Origin: Streptomyces sp. AJS327
GTDB lineage: Bacteria > Actinomycetota > Actinomycetes > Streptomycetales > Streptomycetaceae
Length of the DNA: 64,000 nucleotides
Reading direction: 5' to 3'
Assembly (NCBI RefSeq): GCF_013450295.1
Contig: NZ_SKBR01000002.1
Span: forward strand, 1,884,501-1,948,500
Shown here piece after piece: positions 31,276 to 43,200 of this stretch. The number at the start of each line of letters is the position of its first letter. The stretch's first letter is position 1. The notes beneath the pieces are model-generated. The model was not told the origin of the DNA. It made no database searches and saw only the letters and a list, made by a program, of their open reading frames with translations. A program made the translations under genes and the position numbers.

Positions 31276-34200
31276 GTGGCTGCTGCTCTGATCCGTCCCG
31301 TTTCGGACATTCTCAGGACGCATGCCGCGGAATGCGGCAACGCGGTTGCCTACTCCGACAGGGTGCGTCGGCTGACCTATGCCGAGCTGTCGGAGAACAC
31401 CGGGCGCCTCGCCGGCCACTTCGCTTCGTTCGGAATCGGGTCGGGGGAGCGTGCACTCGTCTGCCTCGGCAACCGTACGGAAATGATCGAGGGCGCCTTT
31501 TCGCTGACCCGTGCCGAACTCGTCGGTATTCCGGTGAACCCGAATTCCGGGGACTCGGAGCTGGCGCACATCCTCTCCGACTCGGGGGCCGCTCTCGTCA
31601 TCACCGACGAGGCGCGCTTCGCCCGGCTCCGGCGGCTCCCCGGGCTCCGCGACGATCTGCGGTTCGTCGTCGTCCCGGAAACGGGCCGTAATCTCACGGA
31701 GAGTGACCGTGCTGCCCGCCCCGGGCACGTCCACGACTACACGGAACTCCTCGCCACCGAGCCCGCCCTCCCCGCCCCGGACGGCCTCGGGCTCGACCAG
31801 GTGGCCTGGATGCTGTACACCTCCGGCACCACCGGGGCACCCAAGGGCGTGCTCTCCACCCAGTACGCCGCCCTGTGGTCCGCCGTGCACGGCTACGTGT
31901 CGGTGCTCGGGATCGGCCGCGGCGACCGCCTGCTGTGGCCGCTGCCACTGCACCACAGCTTCGCCTTCAACCTGGGTGTCCTCGGGGTCCTCGCCGCCGG
32001 CGCCACGGCCCGTGTCCTCGACGACTTCTCGCCCGCGGAGATCGTCGCCGAACTCCGCGAAGAGCCCTGCACGTTGATGGCCGCCGTCCCCACCATGTGC
32101 CACTACCTGGTGGACCGCGCCGAGAACGAGGGCCTTGAACTCGACGGCCTGCGCGCCTTCCTGGTGGCCGGTTCACTCACCAGCGCCGCCCTCGGGGAGC
32201 GGTTCCAGTCCGCCTTCGGTATCCCCCTGATCGACAGCTACGGCAGCACGGAGACCACCGGCGTCATCACCTGCAACCCCCCGGACGGCGACCGTGTCCA
32301 CGGCTCCTGCGGCACCCCCGTCCCCGGCATCGACGTCCGAGTCACCGACCCGGAGACCGGCGCCGTGCTGCCCACCGGAGCCGAGGGCGAGATCCAGGTC
32401 AACAGCCCCAGCCTGATGCTCGGTTACCACAACGCCCCCGAGCAGACCAGGGCCGCCTTCGACGGCGTCTGGTACCGGACGGGGGACATGGGCCGCCTCG
32501 ACGCGCGGGGGTACCTGCGCATCACCGGCCGTCTCCGGGAACTGATCATCCGCGGTGGGGAGAACATGCACCCCGCCGAGATCGAGGACGTCATCCGGGA
32601 GAGCGCCGAGGTCGCTGATGTGGCGGTGGTAGCCCGCCCGCACACCACCCTCGGTGAGGTCCCCACCGCCTATCTGGTGGCCCGCCCCGGGCAGGCGCTG
32701 CCGGTGGGGGCGATCACCGCGGCGCTGCGCGCGCGCCTGGCCTGGTTCAAGGTGCCCGTGCGGCTCCACCGCACCGACAGTGTTCCGCGCACCGCCTCCG
32801 GCAAGACGATCCGTCACCAGGTCGCCGAGCGGCCGTCCCGGTTGCTCGCCTGCACGGCCACTCACCACTCCCGGCTCCTCGACCCGGACGGTGCGCCGCT
32901 GCCCGCCTCGGTTCCGGACGACGACACCAGTCCGGTGCGGGGCGCCCGCGTGGAACTCGTCCATGACGAGGCGTCCGCCACCGGCGCTCGCGGACTCGCC
33001 GACCACCTGCGGGGGACGCACGGTGCCGAGGTCACGGTCGCCCCTCTGCCAGACGGCGCCCCCGATCCCACGCACCCCGAGGCGGTGCTGGTCCTGCTCT
33101 CGGCGGACGGCGCCCACGACGCGACGGTCAGCGGCCTCGCCGCCGCCGGGCGCTTCGCCGTCGCGCTCACCGCCGTACCGGAGGAGACCGGGCCGGACGC
33201 GCTCGCCGAGGCCCTGGACGCCGCGCTGCTGGAGCGTTCCGTGACGGTGCGCCTCGCCACCGCCGACGTGGCCGCCCCGGCGACCACGGGAGCCGGGCCC
33301 GACCCGGAGCGCGCACGTCAACTCGCCGCGGAGTACCGCGAGCTGAGGCCGGGGGACACGCGCCGCCATCTCCTGGAGACGGTCGTGGCGGAGATGGCGA
33401 AGCTGCTGGGACTCGCGGACTCCCGGACGGTGGATCCCCGGAAGGCGTTCCGTTCGCTGGGGTTCGACTCCCGTACCGCGGTGGAACTGCGCAACCGGCT
33501 GATCTCCGTGACGGGCCTCGTTCTCCCGGCCTCCCTGGCGTTCGACCACCCGACGCCGTGGGCGGTCGCCACCCACCTCGGACGCGAACTCCTCGGCGAC
33601 GACGCGCCGGAGGAGGCCGAAGGGCCGGAGCACCCGGAGAACGCGTCCCCCGTGGGTTCGGGGGGTGTGGGGGATGATCCGGTGGTCATTGTGGGGATGG
33701 CGTGTCGTTATCCGGGTGGTGTGCGGTCGGCGGAGGATCTGTGGCGGTTGGTGGTGTCGGGTGGGGACGCGGTGGGTCCTTTTCCGGAGGATCGGGGGTG
33801 GGATCTGGATTCTTTGCTGGGTGGTGGTCCTGATGTCCGGGGGACGAGTTCTGCGAGGGGGGGTGGGTTTCTGGAGGGGGTGGGGGAGTTCGACGCGGAG
33901 TTCTTCGGTATTTCGCCGCGTGAGGCGTTGGCGATGGATCCGCAGCAGCGGTTGTTGCTGGAGACCTCCTGGGAACTCTTCGAACACGCCGGGATCGACC
34001 CCGAGTCCCTGCGCGGCAGCCGCACCGGTGTCTTCGCCGGGCAGATGTACCACGACTACGCGCTCCGCCTCGCCGAGGAGCCAGGCGTCGAGGGCTACCT
34101 CAGCACCGGCCTGGCCGGCAGCGTGTTGTCGGGTCGGTTGGCGTATTTCTATGGGTTTGAGGGTCCTGCGTTGACGGTGGATACGGCGTGTTCGTCGTCG

Positions 34201-37200
34201 TTGGTGGCGTTGCGGTTGGCTGTGGAGTCGTTGCGGCGGGGTGAGTGTGATGTGGCGGTGGCGGGTGGTGTGACGGTGATGTCGACGCCGGGTTCGTTTG
34301 TGGATTTCAGTCGGCAGGGTGGGTTGTCGGGTGATGGGCGGTGTCGGGCGTTTGGTGGGGGTGCGGATGGTACGGGGTGGGGTGAGGGTGTGGGGTTGGT
34401 GTTGGTGGAGCGGTTGTCGGTGGCGCGGCGGTTGGGTCATGAGGTGTGGGGTGTGGTGCGGGGGTGTGCGGTGAATCAGGATGGTGCGTCGAATGGTTTG
34501 TCGGCGCCGAATGGGGTGGCTCAGCGGCGGGTGATTCGTGGTGCGTTGGTGGATGGTGGGGTGGGTGTGGGTGGGGTGGATGTGGTGGAGGGGCATGGGA
34601 CGGGGACGGTGTTGGGTGATCCGATTGAGGCGGAGGCGTTGTTGGGGGTGTATGGGCGGGGTCGGGAGGCTGGTCGGCCGTTGTGGTTGGGGTCGGTGAA
34701 GTCGAATCTTGGTCATACGCAGGCGGCTGCGGGTGTGGCGGGTGTGATCAAGATGGTGATGGCGATGCGGTGGGGGGTGTTGCCGCGGACGTTGTTCGTG
34801 GAGGAGCCGTCTTCGTTGGTGGATTGGTCTTCGGGTGGGGTGCGGTTGTTGGGGGAGGAGCGGGAGTGGCCGGTGGTGGAGGGGCGTCCGCGTCGGGCGG
34901 GGGTCTCCTCGTTCGGGATCAGCGGCACCAACGCCCACATCATCCTGGAGGAGCCGCCCACCCCGCCGCCCGCCGAACCGCGGACCGCCGCCAGCACACC
35001 CGACGGCGCCCCCCTCCCGATCCTCATCTCCGCGCGTGACGCGGACGGGCTGCGCGCGCAGGCGGCCTCGCTGCACGCGTTCCTGGCCGACCGGCCCGAA
35101 CTCCCGTTGCCAGACGTGGCGTGGAGCCTCGCGCTCACCCGCTCCCCGCTGGAGCACCGTGCCGCGCTGACGGCCGCCCACCACGCCGAACTACTGCGCG
35201 GCCTCGCGGGACTGGCCGACGCCGGGACAGTGGCGGGCGACGTCCCCGGGAGCGAGGGCGGCCAGTTGGCCTTCCTGTTCTCGGGGCAGGGGTCGCAACG
35301 GTTGGGTATGGGGCGGGAGTTGTATGGGGCGTTTCCGGTGTTCGCGGCTGTGTTCGATGAGGTGTGTGGGGAGTTGGATGGTCATCTGGGTGGGTCGGTG
35401 CGGGGTGTGGTGTTTGGTGATGACGCTGTGTTGTTGGGGCGGACGGTGTGGGCGCAGGCGGGGTTGTTCGCGGTGGAGGTGGCGTTGTTCCGGTTGTTGG
35501 AGTCGTGGGGTGTGCGGCCGGACTACCTGCTGGGGCATTCCATAGGTGAGGTGGCGGCGGCTTGTGTGGCGGGGGTGTTCTCGTTGCCGGACGCGGCTCG
35601 ACTCGTCGCCGCGCGGGGTCGGTTGATGGATGCGTTGCCTGGGGGTGGGGTGATGGTGGCGGTGGGGGCCTCGTGCGAGGTCGTCGTGGGCCTGTTGTCG
35701 GGGTATGAGGGTCGGGTTGGGGTGGCGGCGGTGAATGGTCCGGCGTCGGTGGTGGTGTCGGGTGAGGGGGAGGCGGTCGCGGAGGTTGTTGGGGAGGCTC
35801 GGGCGTTGGGGCACCGCGTGAAGCGGTTGGAGGTGAGTCACGCTTTCCACTCGCCGTTGATGGAGCCGATGCTCGACGAGTTCGCCGCGGCACTCCGCGA
35901 GGTGGAGTTGTCCGAGCCGCGGATCCCGGTGGTCTCCAACGTCACCGGTCGTGTGGCGGTGCCCGGTGAGCTGTCGGACGTGGGGTACTGGGTTCGGCAG
36001 GTGCGTGAGTCGGTGCTGTTCGCCGAGGGGGTTCGTACGCTCGCCGGGCAGGGTGTGGCTCGTTACCTCGAAGTGGGTCCCGACGCCGTACTGAGCCCGA
36101 TGGCGCGGGAATGCCTGCCCGCGACGGGCAGAGAAGGGGCCCTCGCGCCCGGCGTCACCGCCCTGTGCCGCCGCGGCCGCTCCGAGTCCTCCACCGTGAC
36201 CGCCGCGCTCGGCACACTGTTCACCTGGGGTGTCCCGGTGGACTGGGCCGCCTACTTCGCCGGTTCCGGGGCGCGCCGGACCGGACTGCCCACCTACCCC
36301 TTCGCGAGGCGGCGCTACTGGCCGGACACCCCGATGCGACGGGCGGCGGACGGTACGGACGACCCCGACGGACTGCTGTACCGGGCGACCTGGGAACAGG
36401 TGCCGCTGGCCGCGCCGTTGGCTTTTCCGGGCGCCACGTCAGCCGCACTCGGCGGTGATTGGGTGGTGGTCAGCGACGGCCGAGACGAAGCCGCGGACGG
36501 GCTCCCCGCGGAGGTGACCGCCGCCCTGGAACAGGCGGGAGCGCGGGTGCTCCGGCTGCCCCTGACCGAGGGCGACGACCGTCAGCGGCTGGCCCTCCGC
36601 CTCGCCGCCGTCCTCGATGACACCGATGCCCCGCCCGCCGGGATCCTCTCCCTGCCGCACGGTGAACTCGCCCCGTACCAGACGCTGTCACTGATCCAGG
36701 CACTCTCCGACACGCGGACTGACGCACCGCTCTGGCTCGGTACCCGGGCGGCGGTCACCGTACCGGCGGCCGACGGTCCCGGCGCCACGGTGAACCCCAC
36801 CCAGGCCCAGCTCTGGGGCCTCGGTCGCGTCGCCGCGCTCGAACTGCCCGGCGGCTGGGGCGGCGTGGTGGACCTTCCCGGCCAACTGGACGCGGAGACG
36901 GGACGGCGGCTCGCCGTGCTGCTCTCCGGCGCCGTCGGAGAGGACGAGGTCGCCCTGCGTCCGGACGGCGCGGTCCACGCGCGCCGTCTGGAGCGGATGG
37001 AGCCGGTCCAGGCGCACGAGGAGTGGGCGCCGGCCGGAACCGTACTGATCACCGGCGGGACTGGGGCCCTCGGCGCCCACCTGGCCCGGCGCCTGGCGAC
37101 GGCGGGCGCCGCCCACCTGCTGCTCACCAGCAGGCGGGGCGCCGAGGCGCCCGGGGCCGCCGAACTCGCCGCTGAACTCGAAGAGTTGGGAGCCCGGGTC

Positions 37201-40200
37201 ACCCTCGCCACCTGCGACGTGGCGGACGAGCAGGCGCTCGCGGCGGTCCTCGACGGCATCCCCGCCGAACTCCCGCTGAAGGCGGTGGTGCACGCGGCCG
37301 GAGTGCTAGACGACGGCGTGATCACCTCGCTCACCGCCGAGCGCCTCGCCGGAGTGCTCGCCGCCAAGACGGACGGTGCTCTCCACCTCGACAGACTCAC
37401 CCGCGGCCACGACCTGGACGCCTTCGTCCTGTTCTCCTCGCTCGCCGGGGTCGTCGGCGCCGCGGGCCAGGCCAACTACGCCATGGCCAACGCCGCTCTC
37501 GACGCCCTCGCCGAGCGCCGCCGCCTCCAGGGCCTGCCCGCCACCGCCGTGGCCTGGGGCGCCTGGCAGGGCGACGGCATGGCCGCCGCGGACGGCACGG
37601 TCCGTGACCGCGTGCGGCGCACCGGCTTCCGGCCGATGCGCCCCGCGACCGCCCTGCGGGCCCTGGAGGTGGCGCTGCGCCAGGAGCCCGCCGCTCTGCT
37701 CGTCGTCGACGTCGACTGGGACCGCTACGCCGAGGCGCACGGCCCCGCCGCGGAGCGGCCCCTGCTCCGCCGGGTCATCACCCCGTCCACCCCCGCGGGC
37801 GGCGCTCTGCTCGCCCGCCTCGACGGCCGTACCGCCGACGAGCGGCGCGCCGAACTCCTGGACGTCGTCCGCTCGCACGCCGCTGAACTGCTGATGCACC
37901 CCTCGGGGGACGCGATCGACCCGGACCGGTCCTTCCGCGCCCTCGGCTTCGACTCGCTCGCCGCCGTCGAACTCCGCAACCGGCTCGCCGCGCTCACCGC
38001 TCTCACGCTGCCCGCCTCGCTGGTCTTCGACCACCCCAGTCCGCGCGCGCTCGCCGATTTCCTGCACGACACGCTCTCCGGCGTCCCGGAGGAGAGCGCG
38101 TCGGTCGTGGAGCCGGTCGTGGGTTCGGGGGGTGTGGGGGATGATCCGGTGGTCATTGTGGGGATGGCGTGTCGTTATCCGGGTGGTGTGCGGTCGGCGG
38201 AGGATCTGTGGCGGTTGGTGGTGTCGGGTGGGGACGCGGTGGGTCCTTTTCCGGAGGATCGGGGGTGGGATCTGGATTCTTTGTTGGGTGGTGGTCCTGA
38301 TGTCCGGGGGACGAGTTCTGCGAGGGGGGGTGGGTTTCTGGAGGGGGTGGGGGAGTTCGACGCGGAGTTCTTCGGTATTTCGCCGCGTGAGGCGTTGGCG
38401 ATGGATCCGCAGCAGCGGTTGTTGCTGGAGACCTCCTGGGAACTCTTCGAACACGCCGGGATCGACCCCGAGTCCCTGCGCGGCAGCCGCACCGGTGTCT
38501 TCGCCGGGCAGATGTACCACGACTACGCGCTCCGCCTCGCCGAGGAGCCAGGCGTCGAGGGCTACCTCAGCACCGGCCTGGCCGGCAGCGTGTTGTCGGG
38601 TCGGTTGGCGTATTTCTATGGGTTTGAGGGTCCTGCGTTGACGGTGGATACGGCGTGTTCGTCGTCGTTGGTGGCGTTGCGGTTGGCTGTGGAGTCGTTG
38701 CGGCGGGGTGAGTGTGATGTGGCGGTGGCGGGTGGTGTGACGGTGATGTCGACGCCGGGTTCGTTTGTGGATTTCAGTCGGCAGGGTGGGTTGTCGGGTG
38801 ATGGGCGGTGTCGGGCGTTTGGTGGGGGTGCGGATGGTACGGGGTGGGGTGAGGGTGTGGGGTTGGTGTTGGTGGAGCGGTTGTCGGTGGCGCGGCGGTT
38901 GGGTCATGAGGTGTGGGGTGTGGTGCGGGGGTGTGCGGTGAATCAGGATGGTGCGTCGAATGGTTTGTCGGCGCCGAATGGGGTGGCTCAGCGGCGGGTG
39001 ATTCGTGGTGCGTTGGTGGATGGTGGGGTGGGTGTGGGTGGGGTGGATGTGGTGGAGGGGCATGGGACGGGGACGGTGTTGGGTGATCCGATTGAGGCGG
39101 AGGCGTTGTTGGGGGTGTATGGGCGGGGTCGGGAGGTTGGTCGGCCGTTGTGGTTGGGGTCGGTGAAGTCGAATCTTGGTCATACGCAGGCGGCTGCGGG
39201 TGTGGCGGGTGTGATCAAGATGGTGATGGCGATGCGGTGGGGGGTGTTGCCGCGGACGTTGTTTGTGGAGGAGCCGTCTTCGTTGGTGGATTGGTCTTCG
39301 GGTGGGGTGCGGTTGTTGGGGGAGGAGCGGGAGTGGCCGGTGGTGGAGGGGCGTCCGCGTCGGGCGGGGGTCTCCTCGTTCGGGATCAGCGGCACCAACG
39401 CCCACATCATCCTGGAGGAGGCCCCCGAACCCCCCGCCGTGGAGGGGCACTCGGAGCCGTCCGGCACGGTCCCCCTGCTGCTGTCGGCAGCCTCCCGGGA
39501 CGGACTCATCGCCCACGCCGACGCGCTGCGGGAGCACCTGGCCGCGCATCCGGCCCCGGCCGCCGTCGTCGGCCGTTCACTCGCCGTGGGCCGCGCCGCC
39601 TTCGCGCACCGTGCCGTCGTGCTCGCCGACGACGAACGCCCCTTGCCCGGGGCCTTCGACGGACTGACGCGCTCGGCAGCGCCCCTCCCCGGTGGCCTGG
39701 CCTTCCTGTTCTCGGGTCAGGGGTCGCAACGGTTGGGTATGGGGCGGGAGTTGTATGGGGTGTTTCCGGTGTTCGCGGCTGTGTTCGATGAGGTGTGTGG
39801 GGAGTTGGATGGTCATCTGGGTGGGTCGGTGCGGGGTGTGGTGTTTGGTGATGACGCTGTGTTGTTGGGTCGGACGGTGTGGGCGCAGGCGGGGTTGTTC
39901 GCGGTGGAGGTGGCGTTGTTCCGGTTGTTGGAGTCGTGGGGTGTGCGGCCGGACTACCTGCTGGGGCATTCCATAGGTGAGGTGGCGGCGGCTTGTGTGG
40001 CGGGGGTGTTCTCGTTGCCGGACGCGGCTCGACTCGTCGCCGCGCGGGGACGGTTGATGGACGCGTTGCCGGGGGGTGGGGTGATGGTGGCGGTGGGGGT
40101 GTCGCCGTCGGTGGTGGGGGAGTTGGTGTCGGGGTATGAGGGTCGGGTTGGGGTGGCGGCGGTGAATGGTCCGGCGTCGGTGGTGGTGTCGGGCGACGCG

Positions 40201-43200
40201 GACGCGGTGGCGCGGATCGCTAACACGGCCCGTGAGGCCGGTCATCGGACCAAGCAGCTGGAGGTGAGTCACGCTTTCCACTCGCCGTTGATGGAGCCGA
40301 TGCTCGACGAGTTCGCCGCGGCACTCCGCGAGGTGGAGTTGTCCGAGCCGCGGATCCCGGTGGTCTCCAACGTCACCGGTCGTGTGGCGGTGCCCGGTGA
40401 GCTGTCGGACGCGGGGTACTGGGTCCGGCACGTGCGGCAGTCCGTCCTGTTCCTCGACGGTGTTCGCACCCTCGCCGAGCGGGGCGTCACCCGTTACGTC
40501 GAGTTGGGCCCCGACGCCGTACTGACCGCCGCCGCCCGGGAGTGCCTGCCGGAGCCGGAACCGCAGTCGCGACCGGAGCCGGAGCCCGTGACGGGAACGT
40601 CCCGTCCGGCCCCGGGGAGGCCCCCCGCCCTCGCCCACGACCTCACCGCCCTCCTGCGGCACGGCCGCTCCGAGCGGGCCACAGTGGCCGCCGCCCTCGG
40701 CGCGCTGTTCACCTGGGACGTCCCGGTGGACTGGGCCGCCTACTTCGGTCCCGTGGCCGCGGGCACGGTCGAGCTGCCGAGGCGGCCGTTCCGGCGTGAC
40801 CGGTACTGGCCAAGGCCGGGGACCGGCCGGGCGCCCGAGGAGGGGAACCACCCGTTGCTCGGGGCGCCGTTGCGGCCCCCGGGCTCGGACGAGGTGCTGT
40901 TCACCGGGCGGCTGTCGGCACGCACCCACCCGTGGATCGCTGACCACGTGGTGAACGGGACGGCGATCCTGCCGGGCACCGGCTTCGCCGAACTCGCCCT
41001 GGAGGCGGGCGGGGAGACCGGACACCCGGTACTCGCCGAACTGACCGTGCTGGCTCCGCTGGTGCTGCCGGGTGGCTCCGCCGTGGAACTCCACGTCGCG
41101 GTGGCCGCGGCCGAGGAGCCCGGTCGCCGTCCGGTCGCCGTGCACGCGCGGCCCGCCGGGGAGAGCGAGTGGACCCGGCACGCGGTGGGCGTGCTGGCCG
41201 AGGAGGCCGACGAGACGGACGAGACGACGGGGGCCCCGGAGACCGTGTGGCCGCCGGTGGGCGCCGAACCCGTGGACACCGACGACACCTACGCGCGCGC
41301 CGGGGACATGGGTTTCGGCTACGGCCCCGTGTTCCGTGGGCTGCGGCGTGCCTGGCGGCTCGGCGACCAGGTCTTCGGCGAGGTGCGGATCGAGGAGTCG
41401 GAGGCGGCGGACGCGGAACGCTTCATCCTGCACCCCGCGCTGCTCGACTCGGCGCTGCACACCGGTTTCGTGGCGTCGCCAGGTGCCTCGGACGAGGTGG
41501 GGCGACTGCCCTTCGTCTGGCAGGGGCTGACCGTGTACCGCCCGGGCCCGGCCGAGGCGCGGGTGCGACTCGACCGGCTGGGACCGGACGAACTCACCCT
41601 GTCCGTCACGGACATGACCGGTGAACCGGTGGCCGAACTGCGCTCGCTCACGCTGCGGCGGCCACCCGCCGCCGACCTGGCCCCCTCGGACGCCCAGCTG
41701 CTGGAGACGGTCTGGGAGCCCGCCGAGGAGCACGGGCCGGACGAGGACGAGCGGTTCCAGGGCGGAGTGGCCGTACTCGGAGCGGAGGCGGCGGCGGTCG
41801 CCGAGGCACTGGGCGCCAGCCACCACAAGGATCTGACGGCGCTCGCGGACTCCTCCGAGCTGCCCGACGTGGTGGTGCGGCGCCTCGAACTCGCCCAGGG
41901 CGCGGGGACGGTAGCCGAGGCCGAGGCCGCCGTGGGCGAGACGGTCGCGCTGCTGCGGGAGTGGTTCGACGGGCGCCCGCACGACAGCGCCCGGCTGCTG
42001 CTGACCGTGCCGGAGCCGGAGGCGGGGTCCACCACGCACGCCGCGGTACGGGCCCTGCTGCGCACCGCCCAGTCCGAACACCCGGGCGCGATCACGGTGG
42101 TGGAGTGCGAGGGCGCGCCGACCGCCGCGGCGCTGCGCTCGGACGCGCGCGAACTCGCCGTACGCGACGGGAAGGTGGTCACTCCACGGGAGGTCCCGGT
42201 GCGGGGGGAGGACGCCACGGAGGTGGCGCTGGGCGACGGGCCCGTGCTCATCACCGGTGGAACCGGCGGCCTCGGCGCCGTCCTCGCCCAGCACCTCGTG
42301 AAGCGGCACGGTGTGCGGACGCTGGTGCTGCTCAGCCGCACCGCCGGGAACGAGGAGCACGCCCGACTGGTCGCCGAACTCCGGGAGTTGGGCGCCGACG
42401 TCACCCTCGCGGCGTGTGACGTGACCGACCGGGAGGCCCTGGCACACGTGGTGGCGGGCCTGGACCGGCCGCTGTCCGCGGTGGTGCACGCGGCCGGGAT
42501 CGTGGACGACGGACTCGTGACCGGGCTGACCGAGGAGCAGTTCGCCCGGGTGATGCGAGTGAAGGCCGAGGGGGCCCGGAACCTGCACGCGGTCACCGAG
42601 GGGCAGAACCTCGCCGCCTTCGTCCTCTTCTCCTCCGCCGCCGCTGTGCACGGCAGCCCCGGCCAGGCCAACTACGCCGCCGCCAACGGGTTCCTGGACG
42701 CCTTCGCGGCACACCGCAGGTCGCTCGGACTGCCCGCGCTCTCCCTGCGGTGGGGCCCCTGGGCGCAGGAGCGGGGCATGGCCGGACGGCTCGGACCGGA
42801 GGCCGTGGCACGGATGGCCCGGCACGGCACCGTCCCGCTCGGCACCGAGGCGGCGCTGGCGCTCCTCGACGCCGCCCTCACCCTGCGCGAGGGACCGGCG
42901 GCCCCGCTCGCCGTACGGCGGTCCGCCCCCCAACGCCGTGCGAGTACGGCCCCCCGCCGGGGCGGTCGCGGCGAACAGCGGCCGCTCACCGAGCGGTTGG
43001 CCGGTGTCGGCCCGGCCGCCCGCGAGCGACTGCTGGCCGACCTGGTCACCGGAGAGGTGGCGGCCGTACTCGGCCACCGGGGCGGCGACCGGGTCGACGG
43101 CGACCGGTCCTTCCGCGAGCTGGGCCTGGACTCGCTCGGCGCGATCGAGCTGCGCAACCGGCTCGGGGAGCGGACCGGACTGCGGCTGACGCCCACGCTG

